Shown: positions 19,126 through 28,541, counted from the first letter of the stretch. The stretch: DNA of 64,000 nt from an uncultured Acidobacteriota bacterium (GCA_903832295.1 CAILAZ010000309.1:26595-90594), one strand, 5' to 3'. The notes: generated by a model not told the origin, from the sequence alone. Translations and numbers: made by a program.

Positions 19126-20169
19126 TCAGAGGGAAGAGGAAATTCGGGAGCCGGGTCCGGAACCAACGAAACGCCCGAGGCGTCCGATTCGCATGCGAAG
19201 GCAATGATTACACTGGGTGGCGTTCTCATCGACACAGGCCTTGCCGGGATAGATTTCGTACATCTGGCGATAAGGGGCGGGCGTGAGGATGGGCATGAAA
19301 ACATTCCCGCCGCTTTCCAGTCCATGTTCGCGCCCGTCGGTGGTGTTGATGGTGGCGAGGGCGGTGGTCGCGGGCAAGTTGGCTTGCGGACAGACGATAC
19401 GGGTGAGAGCAACGGTCTTCAGGACCATCAATTCGGTGCTGGGAACCTGATCCTCCGCGGCGCTGGGGGTGGCGGGATCTCCGAGGGGCGTTTGAGGATG
19501 AGCAAGAAATGGACCGATACCGACCATGTCGAGATCGAGTTGCCCAAAGAGGCCGATATCGCAAGCCAGCATCTCGCAGGTCTGCCCGGGGATTCCGACC
19601 ATGACGCCGCTTCCGACTTCGTAGCCAATCTGCCGCATGAAACGCAACTGTCCGATGCGATCACTAGGCGTGGCTCCCCGCAGGGGATGAATGCGGGCGT
19701 AGAGTTCTGGATCCGAGGTCTCAAAGCGGAGCAGGTAACGATCTGCTCCGGCCTGCCGCCACAGACGCAGTTCGTCGGGAAGGCGCTCACCAAGGCTGAG
19801 GGTGACGGCGAGTGGGGTTTCGCTCTTGATGACGCGAACTACTTCGGCAATCCATTCCGGCGCGAGGCCGAAGTCTTCACCGGCCTGCAAGACCACAGTT
19901 CCGAAGCCGAGGAGCACTGCCTGGCGAGCACACTGAAGAATCTCCTCCCGGCTCATGCGATAGCGCGGGATGGCGCGTGCAGCGCGCAATCCACAGTAGA
20001 GACACTGGCGCACGCAGTGGTTGGAGATTTCAATGAGTCCGCGCAGGTGAACCGCGTCGCCCACATGAGTGCGACGAGTTGCATCGGCCCGGGCAAAGAG
20101 CTGCTCCAACGCTGCCGAATCGGGCTGGCGCAGCCACTGAAGAATCTCTGGGTGGGTCAACCCTGGCAC
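19126..20169 (-). CDS. hydE: [FeFe]-hydrogenase maturase HydE (radical SAM)
   Basis: EISNHCVRQCLYCGLRA (CxxxCxxC); AGEDFGL; C-terminal C-x7-C-x2-C (CVDENATQCNHC). Confidence 0.9.
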   Translation of the reverse strand: MPGLTHPEILQWLRQPDSAALEQLFARADATRRTHVGDAVHLRGLIEISNHCVRQCLYCGLRAARAIPRYRMSREEILQCARQAVLLGFGTVVLQAGEDFGLAPEWIAEVVRVIKSETPLAVTLSLGERLPDELRLWRQAGADRYLLRFETSDPELYARIHPLRGATPSDRIGQLRFMRQIGYEVGSGVMVGIPGQTCEMLACDIGLFGQLDLDMVGIGPFLAHPQTPLGDPATPSAAEDQVPSTELMVLKTVALTRIVCPQANLPATTALATINTTDGREHGLESGGNVFMPILTPAPYRQMYEIYPGKACVDENATQCNHCLRMRIGRLGRFVGSGPGSRISSSL

Positions 20170-20190
20170 TGGATGAAGTTCCTCCGCTGG

Positions 20191-21597
20191 CTACACGAAC
20201 ACATCACGCTTGCCTTTGCGCACAGCATCGATCATCGGGGTAGCGATTCGCCTCTGCTTGTCATCCATGGTCGCAACCTGATGGAGGATGTGCAGCTCCC
20301 CTGCCTGACGGGTGGCTGGAGAAGCATAGTCCTCCAGGTATTCGGTGAAAGTGGCGAGCGCGTTGGGCTCGCAGTGATACTTGATCGCTCCGGGCTTGGC
20401 GATGTCCATGAAGTCGGAACCGGTGCGTCCGGTGCGGTAGCAGGCAGTGCAGAAAGAGGGAGTGAAACCCATCTCCGCGATTTCGCGGACGACCTCATCG
20501 ACAGGGCGAATGTCTCCTACGGCAAACTGGCTGCTATGGAAGTCGCCCTGCGAGCGGGCGTAGCCGCCGGGATCGGTTCGGCTGCCGGCGGAAGTTTGTG
20601 AAATGCCGAGTTGGAAGCTCTGGTGGCGGATTGCGGACGACTCGCGGGTGGACATGATCAGGCCTGTGTAAGGAACGGCAAGGCGCAGGATCGCAGTCAA
20701 CTTGAGGAAGTCGGGGTCGCTCACCGTGTACGGGGTTGTGGCAGTAAAGTCGGTTCCCGATGCGGGTTCGAGGCGGGGAACGCTGATGGTGTGCGGCCCA
20801 CACCCAAAACGCTGCTCAAGGTGCTGTGCGTGCTGAAGCATCGCCAGCAACTCAAAGCGCCAATCGTAGATGCCGAGCAGAGCCCCAATGCCGACATCGT
20901 CAATTCCTGCCTCCATGGCACGGTCCATAACGGTGGCTCGCCAGTCGAAATCGCGCTTACGGCCCTGAAGATGGACACGGGCATAGGTTTCACGATGGTA
21001 GGTTTCCTGAAAGCACTGATATGTGCCGATGCCGGTGGCCTTGAGGTCACGAAAATCCGAGACGGAAAGAGGCGCGACGTTGACGTTTACGCGGCGAATT
21101 TCACCATTGCCGGAGCGGGTTGCATACACGGTTTCCACGGCCGAGTGGACGTACTTCAGACTGTTGTGGTCCGGGTAGGACTCTCCGGCGACAACGAGAA
21201 TACGCTTGTGTCCCTGCTCGATGATGACCCTGGTCTCGGCGGCAATTTCTTCCTGGGAGAGAACGCGGCGATGCAACTCACGATTGCTGGCTCGATATGC
21301 GCAATAGGTGCACTCATTGGCGCAAAGATTGCTGATGTAAAGTGGCGCGAACAAAACCAGGCGTGATCCGTAAATCTCCTGCTTGATGGAGCGGGCAGCG
21401 GCAAACAACTCACTCATGAGCTCAGGATCGTCCACGGCTACAAGGGCGGTGGTCTCGTTGAAGCTTAACCCCTGCATGGCTTTTGCTTTGTCCAGAATGG
21501 CCCGAATGCGCGCGGGTTCAGGACGAGCACGTTCCCTGAGACAATCGAAGATGACCTGTTCGTTGATGTAGGTGGCAATTCCCGCAGCTTCAGACAC
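20191..21597 (-). CDS. hydG: [FeFe]-hydrogenase maturase HydG (radical SAM tyrosine lyase)
   Basis: SNLCANECTYCAYRASN (CxxxCxxC); C-terminal FCTACYRTGRTG...C; GTG start at 21597 with AGGAG upstream gives 468 aa. The 642-aa ORF in the track overlaps aspA and is over-extended. Confidence 0.92.
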   Translation of the reverse strand: MSEAAGIATYINEQVIFDCLRERARPEPARIRAILDKAKAMQGLSFNETTALVAVDDPELMSELFAAARSIKQEIYGSRLVLFAPLYISNLCANECTYCAYRASNRELHRRVLSQEEIAAETRVIIEQGHKRILVVAGESYPDHNSLKYVHSAVETVYATRSGNGEIRRVNVNVAPLSVSDFRDLKATGIGTYQCFQETYHRETYARVHLQGRKRDFDWRATVMDRAMEAGIDDVGIGALLGIYDWRFELLAMLQHAQHLEQRFGCGPHTISVPRLEPASGTDFTATTPYTVSDPDFLKLTAILRLAVPYTGLIMSTRESSAIRHQSFQLGISQTSAGSRTDPGGYARSQGDFHSSQFAVGDIRPVDEVVREIAEMGFTPSFCTACYRTGRTGSDFMDIAKPGAIKYHCEPNALATFTEYLEDYASPATRQAGELHILHQVATMDDKQRRIATPMIDAVRKGKRDVFV

Positions 21598-21645
21598 TAA
21601 TAAATCTCCTACCATACGAATAAACCCAATCCGGCGATAGGTGCG

Positions 21646-21659
21646 GTGATTTGGATCAC
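21646..21659. promoter_or_regulatory. CRP/FNR-type palindrome GTGAT-TTGG-ATCAC in the hydG/aspA divergent promoter region
   Basis: Perfect 14-bp inverted repeat; also reads as GGTGA-N6-TCACT. Confidence 0.6.
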
Positions 21660-21715
21660 TCGCGGGCTTACTCCGGACTTGGCGGTTTGGACACAATGGA
21701 TAGACAATTGACTGC

Positions 21716-23203
21716 ATGGAGATGGATCGAGGGCAAAGCATGACCCAGCCGCAACGCATGGAAGCCGACGATCTAGGCCAGCGAGCGCTCCCCATTGAGG
21801 CGCTGTTTGGAATCCACACTGCACGTGCGATCGAGAATTTCACCCTGGCGGGGCGTCCGGTCCATGGAGCGCTGGCCCGCGCCTTTGGCGACGTAAAACT
21901 CAGTTGCGCGCTGACAAATCGCGCATTGGGATCGTGGGCAGATGATGCCGCCAAGGGCGATGCGATTGAGCGCGCCTGCCGCGACCTGGGTGAGGGGCTG
22001 CTCGACGCCCACATTGTGGTGGACGCTTTGCAGGGCGGGGCCGGCACCAGCACAAACATGAACGTGAACGAGGTTGTGGCGAACCGTGCACTGGAGTTGC
22101 TGGGGGAAGCGCACGGCAATTACGACCGGGTTTCACCGCTCAACGATGTCAACCTGCATCAATCCACAAACGATACCTACCCGACGGCGCTGAAACTGGC
22201 GGCGATCCGATTGCTGCACAAACTGGAAGCGCAAGTGATCTCTCTGCAGGAGTCTTTCCAGAGGGCAGAAAAGCGCTTTGCGCACATTGTGAAAGTGGGC
22301 CGGACTCAGTACCAGGACGCTGTGCTGACCACTCTTGGCCGCGAGATGGGCGCGTATGCGGAGGCGATCAATCGGGACCGATGGCGTATTTACAAGTGCG
22401 AGGAACGGTTGCGGGTCGTGAACCTGGGTGGAACTGCGATTGGCACCGGACTGGCTGCGCCGCGTGAGTTTATCTTTGGCGCCGTGGAGCAGTTGCGCTC
22501 ACTGACGGGGATCGGGTTTGCCCGCGCGGAGAACCTGGTGGAGGCAACGCAGAATACAGACGTCTATGTCGAAGTCTCGGGAATCCTGAAGGCACACGCC
22601 GTCAGCCTGCTGAAGATCTGCTCGGACCTGCGACTGCTCTCCTCCGGTCCAGATGCGGGGTTGGGCGAGATTCGTCTGCCTGCAAGGCAGGCGGGCTCGT
22701 CGATTATGCCTGGCAAGGTGAATCCTGTGATTCCCGAAGCCGTCAGCCAAGCGGCCATGTTGGCAATTGGAAATGACGGAGTAATCACCGCTGCCTGCGC
22801 CGCAGGCAGCCTGGAACTCAATGCGTTCCTGCCGTTAATCGCACACTGTCTGCTTGGAAACATAGACCTGTTGACGGGAGCATGTGACATCTTGAGCCGT
22901 CATTGCGTGGAGGGGATTGAGGCAGACGAGGCCAGATGCCGCGCTCACGTGGAGAATTCCACGGCGGCCGCAACGGCGCTGCTTCCTGTGCTGGGATACA
23001 GCCGGGCTGCAGAAGCTGTCCGGATTTCGAGATCAGAGGGCAGAACATTGCGCGCAGTAGTCACGGAGAACGAATGGATGAGCGCGGGAGCTTTCGACGC
23101 ATGCATCAGCCCAGAAGCGGTCTGCCGACTGGGTTCGCCGCGCGCGGCGGTGGAAGTGCCGGTTACTGCTCGCCTGTCTCCTGAGAAGGGCCGGTCGAAA
23201 TGA
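21716..23203 (+). CDS. aspA: Aspartate ammonia-lyase family protein
   Basis: Fumarase/aspartase signature GSSIMPGKVNP; GGAGTSTNMNVNEV; STNDTYPTALK. Stop overlaps the hydF start (ATGA). Confidence 0.9.
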   Translation: MEMDRGQSMTQPQRMEADDLGQRALPIEALFGIHTARAIENFTLAGRPVHGALARAFGDVKLSCALTNRALGSWADDAAKGDAIERACRDLGEGLLDAHIVVDALQGGAGTSTNMNVNEVVANRALELLGEAHGNYDRVSPLNDVNLHQSTNDTYPTALKLAAIRLLHKLEAQVISLQESFQRAEKRFAHIVKVGRTQYQDAVLTTLGREMGAYAEAINRDRWRIYKCEERLRVVNLGGTAIGTGLAAPREFIFGAVEQLRSLTGIGFARAENLVEATQNTDVYVEVSGILKAHAVSLLKICSDLRLLSSGPDAGLGEIRLPARQAGSSIMPGKVNPVIPEAVSQAAMLAIGNDGVITAACAAGSLELNAFLPLIAHCLLGNIDLLTGACDILSRHCVEGIEADEARCRAHVENSTAAATALLPVLGYSRAAEAVRISRSEGRTLRAVVTENEWMSAGAFDACISPEAVCRLGSPRAAVEVPVTARLSPEKGRSK

Positions 23204-24444
23204 GTTCCACAGCAAAGGGCTTGCGGTTGCATATCGGATTGTTCGGACGGCGGAACGTTGGCAAATCGAGTCTATTGAACGCCATCACCCGGCAATCGGT
23301 ATCGATCGTCTCTCCAATTGCCGGGACGACGACGGATCCTGTCGAGAAGCCAATGGAGCTGCTTCCGCTCGGTCCTGTGTTGTTCATCGATACGGCAGGA
23401 ATCGACGAAGAAGGTGCCCTGGGAGCTTTGCGCGTTGGAAAGACACGACAGGTTTTCGAGCGAACCGAGGTGGCAATTCTGGTAGCGGAACCCGGTATCT
23501 GGGGCAGGTTCGAGGAGGAACTTGTCGCTGAGTTTTCTGCGCGGCAGACGCCGGTGATCGTTGTGTTCAATAAAGTCGATCTTGCTGCGGCAGACGACAC
23601 GGTTGTGGAGCGGTTGCGTGCGGCACAATTATGCGTGGTTATGGCCTCAGCAATTACCGGACAGGGTCTCGCGGAACTGAGGCGGGCGCTGCTGGATCTG
23701 GCACCCCCGGATTTCATTGATTCGCCATCCATTGTTGGCGACCTGGTTGGCCCGGGCGAAATGGTTGTGCTGGTGGTTCCCATCGACAAAGAGGCTCCGA
23801 AGGGACGACTGATTTTGCCTCAGGTTCAGACGATCCGCGACCTGCTGGACAGCGATGCCATCTGCATGGTGGTGAAGGAACGTGAGCTTCGCACCGCGCT
23901 TGCACGCCTGAATACACCACCCAGGCTGGTGGTGACCGATTCGCAGGCTTTTCTGAAAGTTGCCGCAGACACGCCAAAGGAGGTCGCGCTGACCAGTTTC
24001 TCCATTCTGATGGCGCGTTTCAAAGGCAATCTGACTGCACAGGTAGAGGGCACGCTTGCCATCGAGAAGCTGCGCTCCGGGGACCGTATTCTGGTAGCGG
24101 AGGCGTGTACGCATCATCCCATTGGCGAAGACATTGGGCGGGTGAAGATTCCCCGCTGGCTGGCGCAGTACACTGGTGCCAAGCTGGATTTCGTTTCCAT
24201 GCAAGGGCTTGATTTTCCTGATGATCTGAGCAGTTACAAGCTGGTGATCCACTGTGGAGCCTGCATGTGGAATCGACGGCAGATGCTTAGCCGCATCCTG
24301 CAGTGCAAACAGGCTGGCGTTCCTATTACCAACTACGGGCTGACGATCGCCTACAGTCTGGGGATTTTCGGACGCGCGCTGGAGCCGTTCCCGGCGGCTT
24401 TGGCGCTTTATCAGGAACTGGAAGGTCCGCCTCCAAGAGCATGA
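23200..24444 (+). CDS. hydF: [FeFe]-hydrogenase maturation GTPase HydF
   Basis: P-loop GLFGRRNVGKSSLLNAI; C-terminal HCGACMWNRRQMLSRI and ...PITNYGLTIAYSLGIFGRAL. Confidence 0.92.
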   Translation: MSSTAKGLRLHIGLFGRRNVGKSSLLNAITRQSVSIVSPIAGTTTDPVEKPMELLPLGPVLFIDTAGIDEEGALGALRVGKTRQVFERTEVAILVAEPGIWGRFEEELVAEFSARQTPVIVVFNKVDLAAADDTVVERLRAAQLCVVMASAITGQGLAELRRALLDLAPPDFIDSPSIVGDLVGPGEMVVLVVPIDKEAPKGRLILPQVQTIRDLLDSDAICMVVKERELRTALARLNTPPRLVVTDSQAFLKVAADTPKEVALTSFSILMARFKGNLTAQVEGTLAIEKLRSGDRILVAEACTHHPIGEDIGRVKIPRWLAQYTGAKLDFVSMQGLDFPDDLSSYKLVIHCGACMWNRRQMLSRILQCKQAGVPITNYGLTIAYSLGIFGRALEPFPAALALYQELEGPPPRA

Positions 24445-24489
24445 ATCTATGTGCTTTACCTTCCTTTTGTAGCATGGTCATAAGCTCTC

Positions 24490-24503
24490 GTGACAGCCAT
24501 CAC
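24490..24503. promoter_or_regulatory. CRP/FNR-type palindrome GTGA-CAGCCA-TCAC upstream of the gltD-like/hydA genes
   Basis: CGTGACAGCCATCACT; same core as the 21646 site. Confidence 0.5.
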
Positions 24504-24677
24504 TGGCCACCGTGTGGGGTTGCCGTAGTATTCAGGCGGGCAGGATGCTCGTGACGCCGCACTCTGGCGGACCCTTGGTGCGGATGCGATTACGGAAGTG
24601 CGCATTTGCCCAACTGATTGCGAGTCGAGATTTTGCAGGGCGAACACTGGGAACCGGCCGGCAACGGCCTGGGGACC

Positions 24678-26687
24678 ATGAAAGAGAACACCATGGCCCG
24701 TCTTTATTATGGAGTCTGGAACGGCTTGGTTCTAGACAATCGCGGCAGAAGCGCTGCGAGCGATCCTTTTTCCGAATTTGAGCGGTTTGGAGACTTCAAC
24801 GAAGGAAACCCTATTCGCGCATTTTTCGGCGATTTGGGCTTTCTTGTTTTTGACCCAAAAGTGAGTCTTGTGGACGCTTTCTGGCGTTACCTGGACGAGG
24901 CGGCCAAACAGTCTTGCGGCAGATGCACGCCATGCCGAATGGGAACTGTGCTGGTGCGTGACTCGCTGGACCGGTTGCGCAAGGGGATGGTGCCGCAACT
25001 TGATTTCGAAGGTATTCGTGCCCTGGCGCAGCAGATGACAGAGACCTCGCTGTGCGGTCTTGGCCAGACCTGCGCCAAGGCGCTGCTGGGGGCGCTCGAT
25101 CATTTCCGCGACCGACTTGAGGCCGAGGTCGCGACCCTCCGGGTTCCCGAGCAGAATGGCATGACGTACATGACGGCGCCATGCATCCAGGCCTGCCCTT
25201 CCAAGATCAACGTGCCTCGCTACATTGACTACATCCGTGATGGAAAGCCAGAGCACTCCCTGGGAGTGATTCTGCAGAAGTACCCGATGGCCGCCACCTG
25301 CGGCCGGGTCTGCGTAAGATTCTGCGAGATGGCATGCAGGCGCAACCTGGTAGATCAGGCGGTGAGCATCAAGACGCTCAAGCGCTATGTCGCCGATCAC
25401 CAGAAGGGAAAGCGGGAACTCCGTTTTAATGAAGACCTGATAGCCCATCCGTTGCCGGAAGATATGCGGGTCGCAGTAGTAGGAGCCGGACCGGCCGGAG
25501 TGTCTTGTGCCTATCACCTTCTACTCCGCGGCTATCACGTGGATATTCTGGAAGCCGGCGGCACAGCCGGTGGCATGGCGGCCATTGGAATTCCCGCCTA
25601 TCGGCTTCCCAAAGATGTATTAAAATCCGAGACCGATATTATTACCGCACTCGGCGGGCGCTTCCTCTTCAAACAGGCTCTTGGACGAGAATATTCCGTG
25701 GATGACCTGTTCCAGCGCGGCTACAAAGCAGTGTTCCTTGCGCTGGGATGCCAGCAGGGCACACGCTTGGGTGTGAAGGATGAGGATCCCACGCTTGCAG
25801 GCTATGAGGCGGGTATCGGATTCCTGCTGAAGGTTCACGACCACATTGCGGGGATCAAGATCACCAGATTGTCAGGCGAGGTTGTGGTGGTTGGCGGCGG
25901 AAACGTAGCAATGGATTGCGTGCGCTCCGCCCTGCGAATGGGTGCGGAAAAAGTGCACCTGGTGTATCGCCGCACCCGCGAGGACATGCCCGCCGACGAG
26001 GAAGAAATCAAAGCAGCCGAAGAGGAAGGAGCAATTTTCCACTTTCTTTCCAATCCCGCAGCGGTGAAGTCCGAGGATGGCCGGGTGATTGGACTGGAAC
26101 TGGTGAAGATGCGCTCGACCGATGCCGACGCGCAAGGAAGGCGCAACGTGCAGGCCATCCCTGGCACCGAACACTTTATGCCCTGCACGACACTGATTGC
26201 TGCCATAGGACAGCAAGTACAAAGCGGTGTGATCCAATCTGGCGACGGAGTGACGATGAACCGCTGGAACTGCGTTGACGCCCAACCGATTAACCTGATG
26301 ACATCACGCCCGGGCGTCTTCGCCGGCGGTGACTGCGCATCCGGCCCCTCGACGTTGATTCATGCAATGGCAAACGGACTCCAGGCAGCGCGCTCGATTG
26401 ACGACTGGATACAACTTGGGCAGGTACGCTTCTCGCCACGAGTGCGAATGCGACGAATCCTGAATGAACACAAGATGCTGAACTCTGATTGCGTTGATAT
26501 TCCGGTGAAGTTGGAGTACCGCGTGCACCACCCGGAGTTGGACCCCGAAGTGCGCAAGTACATGTTCGAAGAAGTGGAACGTACGATCAGCCCTGAGGAG
26601 GCTTATCACGAGGCCAAGCGCTGCATGCGCTGTTACCGGATCTACTCGGTCATCACCGAGCATCCCATTCCGGAAGGGGCGTCATAG
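24678..26687 (+). CDS. NuoF C-terminal [4Fe-4S] domain fused to GltD-like FAD/NAD(P)H oxidoreductase, hydrogenase-associated
   Basis: SCGRCTPCRMG...CGLGQTC (NuoF N3-type ligands); CIQACPSKINVPRYI...CGRVCVRFCEMACRR; VAVVGAGPAGVSCAYHLL (FAD); VVVVGGGNVAMDCVRSALRMGAEKVHLVYRR (NAD(P)H). No NuoF FMN/NADH-binding domain. Confidence 0.9.
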   Translation: MKENTMARLYYGVWNGLVLDNRGRSAASDPFSEFERFGDFNEGNPIRAFFGDLGFLVFDPKVSLVDAFWRYLDEAAKQSCGRCTPCRMGTVLVRDSLDRLRKGMVPQLDFEGIRALAQQMTETSLCGLGQTCAKALLGALDHFRDRLEAEVATLRVPEQNGMTYMTAPCIQACPSKINVPRYIDYIRDGKPEHSLGVILQKYPMAATCGRVCVRFCEMACRRNLVDQAVSIKTLKRYVADHQKGKRELRFNEDLIAHPLPEDMRVAVVGAGPAGVSCAYHLLLRGYHVDILEAGGTAGGMAAIGIPAYRLPKDVLKSETDIITALGGRFLFKQALGREYSVDDLFQRGYKAVFLALGCQQGTRLGVKDEDPTLAGYEAGIGFLLKVHDHIAGIKITRLSGEVVVVGGGNVAMDCVRSALRMGAEKVHLVYRRTREDMPADEEEIKAAEEEGAIFHFLSNPAAVKSEDGRVIGLELVKMRSTDADAQGRRNVQAIPGTEHFMPCTTLIAAIGQQVQSGVIQSGDGVTMNRWNCVDAQPINLMTSRPGVFAGGDCASGPSTLIHAMANGLQAARSIDDWIQLGQVRFSPRVRMRRILNEHKMLNSDCVDIPVKLEYRVHHPELDPEVRKYMFEEVERTISPEEAYHEAKRCMRCYRIYSVITEHPIPEGAS

Positions 26688-26689
26688 CC

Positions 26690-28522
26690 ATGAATTCCTA
26701 TACCGTCGAACCCTCTGCGCTGATAAAGGCCTCCATCAACGGACAAGCGGTTACCGCCGAAGCAAATGAGACGATTCTGAGTTGCGCACGGCGGCATCAG
26801 ATACACATTCCCACGTTATGCGAGATGCAGGATATTGACCATGCGCCCGGTACGTGCAGGGTGTGCCTCGTCGAGATCCATATGCCTGGCCGCGAACAAC
26901 CCCAGACCGTTACCAGTTGCAATACCCCGGTACATGATGGAATGGAGATTCAGACCCGCACGCCTCGGATCCGCGAGATGCAGCGGTTGCAGGTGGAACT
27001 TCTGTTGGCTGACCACAACCAGGACTGCGCCACCTGCGTTCGCCATGGAAACTGTGAATTGCAGGACGTGTGTCAGTTTGTTGGACTCCAGTCAAACCGC
27101 TTCTTTGATCCAGTTCGCGTGGCTTCAAGGAAGGTGGACCGCACCTCGCCCGCGCTGATCCGCGACATGACCAAGTGCATCCGATGCCAACGTTGTGTTG
27201 CACTCTGCCGCGACGGACAGGGAGTGGACGCACTGGTGATTACCGGGACCGGGCAGGACACCGCTGTGGGATTGCATTATGGGCCATCGCAGAAGGATTC
27301 CACTTGTGTCACCTGCGGACAGTGCGTGCTGGTGTGCCCGACCGGAGCGCTGGGCGCGCGCGATGAGACCGACGCAGCTCTCGATATGCTGTATGACCCA
27401 GAGATCATCACGGTGTTTCAGTTTGCGCCCGCTGTGCGTGTTGGCTTCGGCGAAGAATTCGGAATGCCCCCGGGAAGCAACGTTGAAGGAGAGATCATCA
27501 GCGCGTTGCGCCAGATGGGCGCAGACATCGTGCTCGACACGAACTTTGCCGCCGATGTCGTGATCATGGAGGAGAGCACTGAGTTGCTGCGGCATCTCTC
27601 GGCCAACCGGCGTCCGACCTTTACTTCGTGCTGCCCGGCGTGGATTAACTTCGCCGAGCGCCACTATCCCGATATCCTGCCATTGCTGTCGTCAACCAAG
27701 TCTCCGCAGCAGTGCCTAGGGAAGATTGCCAAGACGTATCTACCCGAACGCATGGGCCTTGATCCTGCGCGAATCCGCGTCATCTCAATCATGCCCTGCA
27801 CCGCGAAGAAGGATGAACGGGTGCGCGGACAACTCGCCGAGAACGGCGTGCCCGAGGTGGATCTGGTGTTGACCACCCGCGAATTTGCGCGGCTGTTGAA
27901 ACGCCAGGGGATCAATCTTGCCACGCTCGAAAAATCCACATTCGACAATCCCTACATGACGAACTATTCGGGTGCGGGCGCAATCTTCGGGACCACTGGC
28001 GGCGTGATGGAAGCGGCAGTGCGAACCATGTACAAGACCGTAACCGGCAAGGAACTGGATCAGATGGAGCTGACGCAACTGCGCGGCTTCGAGGGAATCC
28101 GGTCAGCCACGGTGCAGGTTGGCGACCTTGAAGTAAAGGTGGCCATGTGCCACGGGCTGAAGTCGGCGCGCGAAATCGTTGAGGCCGTCCGCGCCGGAAC
28201 TGTTGATTTTGACTTCATCGAGATCATGGCCTGTCCTGGAGGGTGCGTGGACGGAGGCGGCACTCTGCGATCCAAGAAGGCGTATCGTCCGTTCGCAGCG
28301 AAACGACGCGAGACCATGTTCGCCATCGACCGGAATGCAAAAATCCGCCAATCGCATAACAATCCGCAGGTGAAGGCACTCTACGAAAACTTCCTGGAGC
28401 ACCCTTATTCGGAAAAAGCTCACCACTTGCTCCATACGTACTACACAGATCGCCACATCAACATGGTGCGGACGGTGAAGGAAATCTGGAACGAGATTAC
28501 GATGAGCACGATGGTGTACTGA
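26690..28522 (+). CDS. hydA: [FeFe]-hydrogenase, group A, M3-type modular (2Fe2S, HC3C, 2x4Fe4S, H-cluster)
   Basis: H-cluster motifs TSCCPAW, MPCTAKKDE, EIMACPGGCVDGGG; HNQDCATCVRHGNC; CIRCQRCVALC; CVTCGQCVLVCP. Confidence 0.95.
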   Translation: MNSYTVEPSALIKASINGQAVTAEANETILSCARRHQIHIPTLCEMQDIDHAPGTCRVCLVEIHMPGREQPQTVTSCNTPVHDGMEIQTRTPRIREMQRLQVELLLADHNQDCATCVRHGNCELQDVCQFVGLQSNRFFDPVRVASRKVDRTSPALIRDMTKCIRCQRCVALCRDGQGVDALVITGTGQDTAVGLHYGPSQKDSTCVTCGQCVLVCPTGALGARDETDAALDMLYDPEIITVFQFAPAVRVGFGEEFGMPPGSNVEGEIISALRQMGADIVLDTNFAADVVIMEESTELLRHLSANRRPTFTSCCPAWINFAERHYPDILPLLSSTKSPQQCLGKIAKTYLPERMGLDPARIRVISIMPCTAKKDERVRGQLAENGVPEVDLVLTTREFARLLKRQGINLATLEKSTFDNPYMTNYSGAGAIFGTTGGVMEAAVRTMYKTVTGKELDQMELTQLRGFEGIRSATVQVGDLEVKVAMCHGLKSAREIVEAVRAGTVDFDFIEIMACPGGCVDGGGTLRSKKAYRPFAAKRRETMFAIDRNAKIRQSHNNPQVKALYENFLEHPYSEKAHHLLHTYYTDRHINMVRTVKEIWNEITMSTMVY

Positions 28523-28541
28523 CAAAGGGAAGAACTATCTT

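Noticed and set aside
18910-20601. 563-aa plus-strand ORF
   Set aside because: Antisense of hydE, hydG and pxpB, which carry intact family motifs; a GC-rich antisense artefact.
21598-22119. N-terminal extension of hydG to 642 aa in the ORF track
   Set aside because: Would overlap the start of aspA and the divergent promoter; GTG at 21597 with AGGAG upstream gives the usual ~470-aa HydG.
24445-24677. Possible remnant coding sequence between hydF and the gltD-like gene
   Set aside because: Short overlapping ORFs only, no motif; treated as a regulatory intergenic region.
24678-28522. Classic electron-bifurcating trimeric HydABC
   Set aside because: No separate HydC (NuoE-like) gene and no FMN/NADH domain; the partner is a GltD-like fusion instead.
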